The notes below the pieces were generated by a model. It ran no database searches. It was not told the origin of the DNA and saw nothing but the letters and a program-made list of their open reading frames with translations. A program made the position numbers and the translations under genes. A stretch of DNA of 58,146 nt from Treponema sp. JC4 (lineage in GTDB: Bacteria > Spirochaetota > Spirochaetia > Treponematales > Treponemataceae): positions 1-58,146 of the forward strand of contig NZ_AJGU01000016.1 of NCBI RefSeq assembly GCF_000260795.1, read 5' to 3'. Position 1 is the first letter of the stretch; each line of letters opens with the position of its first letter. This document shows, in pieces, positions 1 to 6,972 of this stretch.

Positions 1-38
1 TCCTTTTACATATCCGTACAGCCGAAGTAGTTTCTGTA

Positions 39-389
39 TTATACAGATAATCTTTTTTCTATATTTACAGGTCTTTTCTGTTCAATATATCTCAAATAGC
101 TGTTGAGATTAAAACTTCGCCTAAATAGTTCATTTTTAAAAACTTTTATTAGCTTTTTAGACATAATTCCGTTACTTACTTCTGCAGGAAGATTCTCATC
201 AAGTTTATATAAAAGATTAGTGTAATCCCAAAAAGAAATTACAGTTTCTTTGTTGGCCTCAAAAGAATCAGTCGTATTTCTTTTTAGACGAATAAAAATT
301 TTATCTATGGTTGAAATAATAATAAAAGCCGAAGTTCCAGAAAGCTCTTTGTGATTATCTTTTCTACAGAAAAATTTTTTATATAACAT
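39..389 (-). CDS. Hypothetical protein, 116 aa
   Basis: I do not recognise this protein. It is basic, has no signal peptide or membrane segment, and carries a patch of isoleucines and aromatics near residues 22-33 that looks like a buried beta strand. The ATG is preceded on the minus strand by a good Shine-Dalgarno (AAAGGAG, about 8 nt upstream), which supports real translation. It lies 51 bp downstream of the small membrane protein at 441-755 on the same strand, so the two probably share a transcript. The region is AT-rich and lies left of a tRNA remnant at 3.1 kb, so it may belong to an integrated element. Function unknown. Confidence 0.55.
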   Translation of the reverse strand: MLYKKFFCRKDNHKELSGTSAFIIISTIDKIFIRLKRNTTDSFEANKETVISFWDYTNLLYKLDENLPAEVSNGIMSKKLIKVFKNELFRRSFNLNSYLRYIEQKRPVNIEKRLSV

Positions 390-440
390 AGGCAGGACTC
401 CTTTTATATCATTATTTAGCAGAACATACCGATGATGTAT

Positions 441-755
441 CTATATAACATTAGGAGTCTGGCATTTCGTGGGAGTGTAATTCTTTTTTTTGAGCTTTTC
501 TTCAATTTCTTTGATATTTGATTCATGAATATCCAGAATATACCCCTCATCGTTTTCTTTTTCTTTCTCTTTCTCTTTTTCTTTTTCTTCTTCTGTTGTT
601 ATCGAAACAGTAACAAGATCTGAATAATAATGTTGCCGTCTATAAGAATTCCCTCCAGTTCCAGGACCTCCATATGATTTATCATTTTTGCAAATCATAT
701 ATGCAAAACCAAAAATTACGAGAATAATTCCGCCAAGAATAATGTATAAAATCAT
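441..755 (-). CDS. Small membrane-anchored protein with Glu-Lys repeat, 104 aa
   Basis: Residues 1-20 form one hydrophobic helix (isoleucine, leucine and glycine rich), then a short Gly/Tyr/Arg stretch, then an alternating Glu-Lys run (residues about 56-68) and a charged, helical tail. The likely topology is one N-terminal membrane anchor with a cytoplasmic charged tail. The Glu-Lys run comes from a pyrimidine/purine hexamer-like repeat in the DNA at about 551-597, which could slip in replication. No clear Shine-Dalgarno precedes the ATG. Same strand and probably same transcript as the 116-residue gene downstream. No family recognised. Confidence 0.5.
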   Translation of the reverse strand: MILYIILGGIILVIFGFAYMICKNDKSYGGPGTGGNSYRRQHYYSDLVTVSITTEEEKEKEKEKEKENDEGYILDIHESNIKEIEEKLKKKNYTPTKCQTPNVI

Positions 756-819
756 ACTTAAAGATTTTAATGAATGCCTTTTTCATTTCATGATAGAGTG
801 GACATAAAAGAAGCAAGTA

Positions 820-866
820 AAAAAAGCCTCCAAACTCTCTCCAATGACCAGGTTTGGAAGCTTTTT
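820..866. terminator. Bidirectional hairpin terminator
   Basis: AAAAAGC and TCCAAAC on the left arm pair with GTTTGGA and GCTTTTT on the right arm, with one bulged base and a loop of about 17 nt. Flanking A and T runs allow it to work in either direction. It separates the ATPase gene (ending at 925) from the small gene starting at 755. Confidence 0.6.
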
Positions 867-924
867 GATTGTGGGGGGGAGCGTAATGTTCATCACGCCC
901 GCAATTCTTCTAATATTTATCCAA

Positions 925-2235
925 CTATTTCAAAAACATTCTTATCATCGGGAGTGCATACAAAGGCACATCCTTCAGTACACCATGATTTACATAATCA
1001 GATAAAGAAAATCTAAAGGCGGTCTCTGGGCTATAAGTTTCGCGGTATTGTTTCAGACTTTTTGCCTTTAAGTTAATTCTTGCCTTTACTTCAACAGGAA
1101 TAATTTCGTCTTCATTCTGGAAAATAAAATCAATTTCCGCTGTAGCGTCTTTTGAAGACCAGTAATATGGGGTAATTCCAAATTCGCTTATCAGCTGCTG
1201 GCAGACAAACTGCTCTGTAAGAGAGCCTTTGAACTCAGTAAAGAGTTTATTATCTTCAAGCAGAACTTTTGCACTAAGATTTGTCATACTGCATAAAAGG
1301 CCGGTGTCCAGAATAAAAATTTTGAATGCATCTAGGTCTTCATAAGCTTTAATCGGAATTCCAGATTTATTTATTCTGAAAACCTTTGTAAGCAATCCGG
1401 CATTAGAAAGCCAGTTTATTGCATTTTCATATTCACGAGCACGGGCGCTTTCCTTTACAACAGAATATAAGAATTTCTTATTCTCTCTTGCAAGCTGACT
1501 CGGAACTGAATCCCAAACCTGTTTTATCTTGTTTGCCATTTCATCAGAAGTATGTTTTGAAACATCATTCTCATAAGTTCGCAGAAGTTCTTTTTGAACT
1601 CGGCGCACTTCATTAAAATCTTTTGTCTCAATCCATGTAGAAACAACTTCCGGCATTCCACCAATGAAAAAATAATAGCGAAGGAATTCTGTAAAATCAG
1701 CTGAAAATGATTTTATAAGTTCTGCATCAGGATTACTTGAATTGATTAATGCAGCATGCTGTTCTTTTCCAATCGCCATCAGAAATTCTGAAAAAGAAAG
1801 CGGATAAAGATTCAGAAAATTAACCTTTCCAACTGGAAATGATACGCCTTCATGCAGTGAGACTCCTAAAAGTGAACCAGCACAGATTATGTGATATTCC
1901 GGAGCCTGTTCATAAAAAAACTTAAGGGCTGTAATTGCCTTTGGAATATCCTGAATTTCATCAATGATGATAAGAGTTTTTTCAGGTTCAATTTTGAATC
2001 CGCACAAAAGCTGAAAACCGTTCAGAAGCCGCTCTTTATCAAATGGAGCTTCAAACAGATTCTGTAGGGTCTGATTTTCCTGGCTAAAAAGATATGCAGT
2101 ATTCTGATATTCCATTCTGCCGAATTCCTTCATAATCCAGGTTTTACCGGTCTGCCTTGCCCCCTGCAAAATCAGAGGCTTTCTGTGCTGAGAATTCTTC
2201 CAGTTTTTCAGGTCTTCTATAATTTTTCTGTACAT
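925..2235 (-). CDS. AAA-type ATPase with C-terminal DUF4143 nuclease-like domain
   Basis: A 436-residue ATPase of the AAA_14/DUF4143 family, whose cellular role is not established. Walker A is GARQTGKT (residues 25-32) and Walker B is IIIDE (about 89-93), followed by a sensor-like stretch AGSLLGV. The C-terminal part matches the DUF4143 region and holds an EID...IPVEVKA pattern (about residues 355-375) of the PD-(D/E)xK nuclease type. Length is normal for the family. The ATG is preceded by TTGGAG at a good distance. Three copies of a 15-16 bp motif spaced exactly 33 bp apart sit 16-97 bp upstream of the start, suggesting a dedicated operator. Such ATPases are common in accessory regions of gut bacteria, and the nearby tRNA remnant fits that. 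Confidence 0.85.
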   Translation of the reverse strand: MYRKIIEDLKNWKNSQHRKPLILQGARQTGKTWIMKEFGRMEYQNTAYLFSQENQTLQNLFEAPFDKERLLNGFQLLCGFKIEPEKTLIIIDEIQDIPKAITALKFFYEQAPEYHIICAGSLLGVSLHEGVSFPVGKVNFLNLYPLSFSEFLMAIGKEQHAALINSSNPDAELIKSFSADFTEFLRYYFFIGGMPEVVSTWIETKDFNEVRRVQKELLRTYENDVSKHTSDEMANKIKQVWDSVPSQLARENKKFLYSVVKESARAREYENAINWLSNAGLLTKVFRINKSGIPIKAYEDLDAFKIFILDTGLLCSMTNLSAKVLLEDNKLFTEFKGSLTEQFVCQQLISEFGITPYYWSSKDATAEIDFIFQNEDEIIPVEVKARINLKAKSLKQYRETYSPETAFRFSLSDYVNHGVLKDVPLYALPMIRMFLK

Positions 2236-2250
2236 AACACTCCAATATTA

Positions 2251-2332
2251 TCACGAAAATCTAACGTATTTACATATTTATCATCACGAAATTCTAACGA
2301 TATTTTACATATTCGCTCACGAAATTTCAACG
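2251..2332. repeat. Three operator-like repeats, 33-bp period
   Basis: TCACGAAAATCTAACG begins at 2251, TCACGAAATTCTAACG at 2284 and TCACGAAATTTCAACG at 2317. The starts are exactly 33 bp apart, close to three helical turns, so a bound protein would meet all three on one face of the DNA. The spacers are AT-rich and also partly conserved (TTTACATATT). They lie directly upstream of the ATPase start codon, so autoregulation or control by a partner protein is the natural inference. Confidence 0.7.
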
Positions 2333-2394
2333 AATTTTGTCTCATTTGAACCATATGCAAGCCTAAAGAACTTGGGAGGTTCATCATCTAATCT

Positions 2395-2460
2395 TTAATC
2401 CCAAGCCCTGAAGACTTCTGCTTTTTCAGGATTACTGTTTGCGGTCTTAACAGCACCCAT
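2395..2460 (-). other. Possible small ORF or C-terminal extension, 21 codons
   Basis: The frame of the 74-codon gene continues past its amber stop (2470-2472) for another 24 codons, with an ATG at 2458-2460 and an ochre stop at 2395-2397. The residues (for example KTANSNPEKAEVFRAWD) look protein-like rather than random. This could be the end of a longer gene interrupted by an in-frame TAG, a separate tiny ORF without an evident ribosome site, or chance. Confidence 0.2.
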
Positions 2461-2469
2461 ACCAGACAC

Positions 2470-2694
2470 CTATATCACCCCCTGTATTTGATTTTTATTT
2501 GTAGTGAGGCTGCACTTTTTCCGCCTCATCAAATGCTCACAATAAGCTGTATTCAGCTTTACAGGCTGACCTTCGTACATCGTAAGAGTTACACAGATAT
2601 CACCGTATGTTTTTTCACAAGCAGTTTTTTTCAGATACGCAGAAGCTTCTCTCACAGCCTCTTCCACAGACAAACCTCTCATCTCACCATTCAT
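2470..2694 (-). CDS. Hypothetical protein, 74 aa
   Basis: A small soluble protein with an N-terminal amphipathic helix (SVEEAVREASAYLKK), two cysteines in the N-terminal half of the protein and core, and a basic Arg/Lys patch near residues 57-61. No family is recognised. The ATG follows a strong GGAGGA at 11 nt, slightly long spacing. The frame stays open after the TAG stop for another 24 codons, so the gene may once have been about 99 codons long. Two 22-bp direct repeats lie 130-170 bp upstream. Reading on the opposite strand over the same bases gives only a shadow ORF. Confidence 0.5.
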   Translation of the reverse strand: MNGEMRGLSVEEAVREASAYLKKTACEKTYGDICVTLTMYEGQPVKLNTAYCEHLMRRKKCSLTTNKNQIQGVI

Positions 2695-2710
2695 ATTTTT
2701 TAATTCCTCC

Positions 2711-3138
2711 TTAAGCAGTATTAATAACCCGGATAACGTTTACTAAGAGTTTACATTTCCAGATTTATCCCCAAACTTTTTTTTAATCTGCTCATATAAT
2801 AAATCAAATGGTGTGTACGGGAAGGCATATGTTTTAGTACCCAGAGGCATATATATTAGTACCTTTCCGTATATTTTTTTAAATTTTTATTCCTGACTTG
2901 CCTAATCCTACGTAGTAAAATTCTTATTTTTCAACAAGTAAACTTCAGCAAAAGAAAACTAAAAAACGTTATTGCTTAATCATATACACGTTAATACTAA
3001 CGATTGTACTAAAACTGAAAGATACTCAATTACAATCAAAATAATTCAGTTGCATAACTCAAGATACTGAACTAAAATACTATTAAGACATCTATAACTT
3101 GACTATCACTGACTGATTTTGAAATAAACCGCGAATTC
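2711..3138. other. AT-rich intergenic stretch without recognisable genes
   Basis: About 430 bp with no convincing ORF on either strand. It holds a direct-repeat pair at 2824-2863 and a small dyad CGTTA-ATAC-TAACG at 2989-3002. The composition is clearly more AT-rich than the core genes to the right. It ends abruptly where the tRNA 3' remnant begins. Confidence 0.5.
2824..2863. repeat. Two 18-bp direct repeats, 22-bp period
   Basis: GGCATATGTTTTAGTACC (2824-2841) and GGCATATATATTAGTACC (2846-2863) match at 16 of 18 positions with a 22-bp period. They are flanked by ACGGGAA on the left and TTTCCGT on the right, an imperfect inverted pair. The arrangement resembles a tandem binding site for a dimeric regulator, upstream of the 74-residue gene. 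Confidence 0.5.
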
Positions 3139-3180
3139 CTGCGGAGGTGGGGGTCGCACGTTCGAATCGTGTCAGTCTCA
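3139..3180 (+). other. 3' half of a tRNA gene (att-like remnant)
   Basis: The bases read as anticodon loop CTGCGGA (3139-3145, with U33), anticodon stem 3' strand GGTGG, variable loop GGGTC, T stem GCACG, T loop TTCGAAT, T stem CGTGT, acceptor 3' strand CAGTCTC and discriminator A. No matching 5' acceptor (GAGACTG), D arm or anticodon 5' strand lies upstream, so the gene is incomplete. The loop would give anticodon GCG, but the first bases may come from the other side of a recombination point. A fragment running from the anticodon loop to the 3' end is what tyrosine-integrase integration leaves at the far end of an element. A terminator follows, as after a real tRNA gene. Confidence 0.65.
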
Positions 3181-3185
3181 AATAG

Positions 3186-3217
3186 AAAAGGCTTACAAGT
3201 GATTGTGAGCCTTTTTT
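3186..3217 (+). terminator. Rho-independent terminator after tRNA remnant
   Basis: An 11-bp stem AAGGCTTACAA / TTGTGAGCCTT with a GTGA tetraloop (3188-3213), preceded by an A run and followed by TTTT. It lies 8 bp behind the tRNA remnant and is probably the original tRNA terminator carried along with the 3' half. Confidence 0.8.
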
Positions 3218-3247
3218 GTTTTAAAACTAAAGTATTAAAAATCCAGA

Positions 3248-3263
3248 ACACGATTCGAAACGT
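3248..3263 (-). repeat. Inverted partial copy of the tRNA T arm
   Basis: Read on the minus strand, these bases repeat the T-arm sequence at 3158-3172 (ACG-TTCGAATCGTGT) with one inserted T. The flanks do not continue the tRNA match. It may be a second recombination scar or a chance similarity; it lies just past the stop codon of the flavin reductase gene. Confidence 0.3.
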
Positions 3264-3277
3264 AGTGAGCACGCCTC

Positions 3278-3901
3278 CTACTCCTCATACACCGGTTCAA
3301 AATCTTCGGCAGGATGACCGCAAATCGGACATTCAAAGTCAGCTGGTAATTCAGAACCTTCGTAAACATATCCGCAGATTTTACATTTCCAGGCAACAAT
3401 CTTTTTAGACGGCGCTGGTGTATCAGATTTTTTAGGTTTTACATTTGCCTGATAGTCAGCATAGGTTAAAGGCGGATTCGTGCTTACAACTTTTGCATCT
3501 GTAACTTCTGCAACAAAAAGGGTATGACTTCCTAAATCCTGGCTGGAAAGAACCTTACATTCAAAAACGGAACAGACCTGCGAAGTAACATAAGGGCAGC
3601 CGTTTGAATCCAGGGAATGCTCAAAATCTGCAAATTTATCTGCATCGCGGCCACTCTGGTAACCAAAACGAGAAATTGTATCAAAAGTACAGGTCTGATC
3701 CAGAACTGAAAGCGAAAATACCCCCGATTCCTTTATCATCTGGCAGGTAAGATTCTGATTAATACAGGAAATTGCCACCCTTACCGGGTTCGCAGCTGCC
3801 TGAAAGCAGGTATTTGTAATGCAGGCATTAATTTTATCGCCCGATTTTGTTCCAAGAATAAAAACGCCGTAAGAAAGATTATAAAAAGCTTTTTGTTCCA
3901 T
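3278..3901 (-). CDS. Flavin reductase domain protein with C-terminal rubredoxin
   Basis: The N-terminal part (about residues 1-150) is a flavin-reductase-like FMN-binding split barrel (GVFILGTKSGDKINACITN, then AISCINQNL). The C-terminal 45 residues are a rubredoxin-type iron site with two CxxC motifs, CKICGY and CPICGH. The protein would pass electrons from NAD(P)H through FMN to rubredoxin iron, typically in anaerobic oxygen or peroxide detoxification. I choose the ATG at 3901 because GGAGGT lies 5 bp in front of it; a GTG at 3913 would put that ribosome site inside the gene. The product is 207 residues. The upstream neighbour pheT is divergent. Confidence 0.85.
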   Translation of the reverse strand: MEQKAFYNLSYGVFILGTKSGDKINACITNTCFQAAANPVRVAISCINQNLTCQMIKESGVFSLSVLDQTCTFDTISRFGYQSGRDADKFADFEHSLDSNGCPYVTSQVCSVFECKVLSSQDLGSHTLFVAEVTDAKVVSTNPPLTYADYQANVKPKKSDTPAPSKKIVAWKCKICGYVYEGSELPADFECPICGHPAEDFEPVYEE

Positions 3902-4021
3902 AAAGACCTCCACATTAATTTTACACCGACCTTTTGGATTTTTAAAGAAGTCGAATTGAATTAACCCTCTCTTTTAACTATAATAATTTATCTATATAGA
4001 AGATTTTTTAAGGATTTTAAA

Positions 4022-6334
4022 ATGCCAAAAATTGAATGTAACGAAAAACTGTTTTTTGATGCTATCGGAAAAAAATACACTTATGATGCACTGGAAGATG
4101 TGCTTCCCTGCGCAAAGGCTGAACTTGACGAAAAGCCAGATATGTCGCTCCCAGAAAACGAGCGCGTTGTAAAAATTGAATTGAACGATACAAACCGTCC
4201 TGACCTCTGGTCAACAAACGGTGTTGCCCGCCAGATTAAACTTCACGAAGGCGGAAAAACTGTTGATTACATGAAGCTGATGACAAACCGCGGAAACAAT
4301 GATTATGCTGACCGCGTTGTTGACGTTGATCCAGAGCTTAAAAATATCCGTCCTTACATGGTAGCATTTATGATTGCCGGAAAACCAATCGACGATCCGA
4401 TGCTTAAGGACATTATCCAGACACAGGAAAAACTTGCATGGAACTTCGGCCGCAAGCGTAAGTCACTTTCTATGGGTGTTTACCGTATCGACCAGATTAA
4501 ATTCCCTGTAAAATATCATGCTGTTGACCCTGACAAAACTTCATTTGTTCCTCTTCAGTGCGAATCTCCTATGACTTGCCGTCAAATTCTTACAGATCAT
4601 CCAAAAGGAAAAGACTTTGGCTGGATTCTTGCTGACAAGTCTAAGTTCCCTCTTTTGAGCGACGCTAAAAACGAAATCCTTTCTATGGCACCAATTATCA
4701 ACTCTGCAACTTTGGGTGCCGTTCAGGTTGGCGACAAAGACCTTATGGTTGAGCTTACCGGTGATAATATTGAAAACCTTATCCTTTCTGCTAACATCGT
4801 TGCCTGCGACTTTGCTGATCAGGGCTACGAAATTAAACCTGTTCTTGTTCGCCATCCCTATGACACAGGACTTGGAAAGGACATCATGGTTCCTTACTAC
4901 TTCCAGCCGACAACAAAAACAACTTTGGGCGCTATCAACAAGCTTTTGGGTTCTGATTTTGACATGCCAAAGGTTGTAGACGCTCTTACCCGCATGGGAA
5001 GCAGTGTTGAAGTTAAAGGCGAAGAAATCACTCTCAGCCCGGCTCCATACCGCAACGACTTCCTCCACGAAGTTGATATCATTGAAGACGTTATGATTGG
5101 TGCAAACGTTGCAGCCTTCCCGCCGGTAACTCCATCTGACTTTACTGTTGGACGCCTTCTTCCACTTACAGAGTTTAGCCGCAAGGCAAAAACTTTGATG
5201 GTAGGTCTTGGCTATCAGGAAATGATTTTTAACTATGTAGGTTCTAAAAAAGACTACATCGACAATATGAGAATTGACGGCTCTAAGGTTATTGAAATTG
5301 CAAACCCTATGAGCGAAAACTATCAGTTCATCAGACCGGAAATTCTTTCTTCACTTCTTCGTGCAGAAAGCGGAAGTGCAAATGCCGTTTACCCTCACAA
5401 AATCTTTGAAATCGGTAAGGTTGCTTACCTCAAGGATGATGAAGTTACAGGTACAATCACACGCCAGCACATCGGCTTTATTACAAGTGCCGCTAACGCA
5501 AACTTCAACGATATGGCAAGTGAAGTTTCAAGCCTTCTTTACTACCTTGACCACGAATACAAGGTTGTAGAAACAGAAGATCCTCGCTTTATTGTAGGAC
5601 GTCAGGCTGGCGTTACAGTAAATGGCGAAGTTGTTGGTGTATTCGGCGAGATTCACCCACAGGTTCTTGAAAACTGGGGAATTACAACTCCTTGTGCCGG
5701 CGGTGAACTTGACCTTGAAAGCCTTATGGCAACTGCAGATACAAAAACTGACGCTCAGAAAAAACAGGAAGCAAAAAAAGCCGCAGGTGACGCTGCTCCT
5801 AACGGCGGAAACCAGAAGTCAGAAGCAGAGACAAATCCTGCAAAATACTTCAACGAGCACATTGAACTTCTCGTTGCAAAAATCACAAAGGTTGAAACAA
5901 ACCCACAGGGCGACAAGCTTTATATCGAAACTCTGGATGACGGTTCTGGAACAGAGCGCATTATTCAGAGCGGTCTCCGCCCATATCTTAAGGAAGACGA
6001 GCTTCTTGGTCAGCATGTAATCATCGCCGCTAACCTTGCTCCACGTAAGATGAAGGGTGTAGAAAGCCGCGGAATGCTTCTTGCCTGCGACTACACAGAA
6101 GATGGAAAAGAAAAGGTTGAACTTCTTACCGCTCCTTGGGCTGCTCCAGGAACAGTAATTCAGCTTGAAGGTAACGAATACACAGGCGAAAAACCTGCAA
6201 AAATCGATATCGACCACTTCTGCAAGGTTGAATACCGCGTAAGCAACAAATGCTTTACAATCGCCGGAATCAAGGCCCTCGCAGACGGCAAGCCTGTTAC
6301 AACAAACAAAGCAGATAACTGCGAGGTTTGCTAA
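4022..6334 (+). CDS. pheT: Phenylalanine--tRNA ligase beta subunit, archaeal type, with C-terminal tRNA-binding domain
   Basis: Charges tRNA-Phe together with PheS. The first 560 or so residues match the archaeal/spirochetal form of PheT: an N-terminal B1-like region, the B3/4 region with NDTNRPDLWS, and the catalytic-like C-terminal core ending near FGEIHPQVLENWG. A Lys/Ala-rich linker (about 575-605) leads to an EMAP-II/Trbp111-like domain (about 609-735) recognisable by NPQGDKLYIE, NLAPRKMKGVESRGMLLA. At 770 residues the protein is some 200 longer than an ordinary archaeal-type beta chain. pheS is not in this window, so the two subunits are encoded apart. Spirochetes are known to carry the archaeal-type enzyme. 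It is followed by a strong terminator. Confidence 0.93.
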   Translation: MPKIECNEKLFFDAIGKKYTYDALEDVLPCAKAELDEKPDMSLPENERVVKIELNDTNRPDLWSTNGVARQIKLHEGGKTVDYMKLMTNRGNNDYADRVVDVDPELKNIRPYMVAFMIAGKPIDDPMLKDIIQTQEKLAWNFGRKRKSLSMGVYRIDQIKFPVKYHAVDPDKTSFVPLQCESPMTCRQILTDHPKGKDFGWILADKSKFPLLSDAKNEILSMAPIINSATLGAVQVGDKDLMVELTGDNIENLILSANIVACDFADQGYEIKPVLVRHPYDTGLGKDIMVPYYFQPTTKTTLGAINKLLGSDFDMPKVVDALTRMGSSVEVKGEEITLSPAPYRNDFLHEVDIIEDVMIGANVAAFPPVTPSDFTVGRLLPLTEFSRKAKTLMVGLGYQEMIFNYVGSKKDYIDNMRIDGSKVIEIANPMSENYQFIRPEILSSLLRAESGSANAVYPHKIFEIGKVAYLKDDEVTGTITRQHIGFITSAANANFNDMASEVSSLLYYLDHEYKVVETEDPRFIVGRQAGVTVNGEVVGVFGEIHPQVLENWGITTPCAGGELDLESLMATADTKTDAQKKQEAKKAAGDAAPNGGNQKSEAETNPAKYFNEHIELLVAKITKVETNPQGDKLYIETLDDGSGTERIIQSGLRPYLKEDELLGQHVIIAANLAPRKMKGVESRGMLLACDYTEDGKEKVELLTAPWAAPGTVIQLEGNEYTGEKPAKIDIDHFCKVEYRVSNKCFTIAGIKALADGKPVTTNKADNCEVC

Positions 6335-6360
6335 TTTGGCAATTATAGCCTGAAAAAACG

Positions 6361-6390
6361 AACGCCTGGTAATTATGCCAGGCGTTTTTT
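6361..6390. terminator. Bidirectional terminator between pheT and zinc-ribbon gene
   Basis: A perfect 9-bp stem AACGCCTGG / CCAGGCGTT with an 8-nt loop, followed by TTTTTTT on the plus strand. On the minus strand a CG and then TTTTTT follow. It serves both convergent genes. Confidence 0.85.
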
Positions 6391-6902
6391 TATTCTATAT
6401 ATTTCCATCCGTATCCACCAACGCTATCTTTTTTACCTTTACAAACAGATGTAATATTTGAAGAACTTTTAAATCCGCAATCTTTTGCTGCTTCTGTTAT
6501 GGAATTGTATATTTTTTCAATTTCTTTTGTTTTCAGATTTATTCTTGCAACTTTCTTGCATTTATTATGCCAAAATCTATCCATAGCACATTTGCGGCAG
6601 CCTGTTCCGTTTACTCTACTAGCAATTGTTGCTTCGTATTCATTACCACAATCTGGACATATCCACCAAGCCTTAAAATGAGTTCCACAAGAAAACATAT
6701 ATGGTGTAGCAGGATAATTTTTTTGTGTATGCCATTGTTTTGCTAATTCAGGATATAATTTTCCAAATGAATTTGTATATTCTTTGTCCATATTTTTTGT
6801 AATTTTAAATTTATCTTCTTCGATATTTATCTCATACTTATCACAACCTAAGAATTTCAATAAATCATAAATTGTCTTTTCTAAAATTTCGTGTTCCCAC
6901 AT
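6390..6902 (-). CDS. Zinc-ribbon / NUMOD1-like protein, 3' fragment of a broken gene
   Basis: This 170-codon ORF has one DUF4379-type zinc ribbon (WWICPDC...GCRKC, cysteines 82, 85, 102, 105) and a C-terminal NUMOD1-like segment (about 125-170: IYNSITEAAKDCGF, then GGYGWKY), a small helix-turn-helix found with homing endonucleases. No ribosome site precedes its ATG. Its first 60 residues match the expected continuation of the longer upstream ORF (6973-8070), and adding one base in each of two A-runs fuses them into a single frame. So I read it as the detached C-terminal part of that gene rather than an independent one. Function of the family is unproven; nuclease or defence roles are plausible. 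Confidence 0.55.
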   Translation of the reverse strand: MWEHEILEKTIYDLLKFLGCDKYEINIEEDKFKITKNMDKEYTNSFGKLYPELAKQWHTQKNYPATPYMFSCGTHFKAWWICPDCGNEYEATIASRVNGTGCRKCAMDRFWHNKCKKVARINLKTKEIEKIYNSITEAAKDCGFKSSSNITSVCKGKKDSVGGYGWKYIE

Positions 6903-6972
6903 TGTATAAAAAACAAAGTCACAACTCTTTAAATCAGAATCTTTTTCTTTGTTTCTTTTAATCGAATTAAAG

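Noticed and set aside
774-1016. Plus-strand 80-codon ORF
   Set aside because: It runs through the terminator hairpin and the end of the ATPase gene and has no recognisable features.
3100-3180. A complete tRNA gene
   Set aside because: The acceptor 5' strand, D arm and anticodon 5' strand cannot be found upstream of the 3' half; GACTG at 3111 is followed by no D arm.
3072-3272. Minus-strand ORF of 66 codons across the tRNA remnant
   Set aside because: Its sequence (ETDTIRTCDPHLRR) is the well-known shadow translation of a tRNA 3' half and has no ribosome site.
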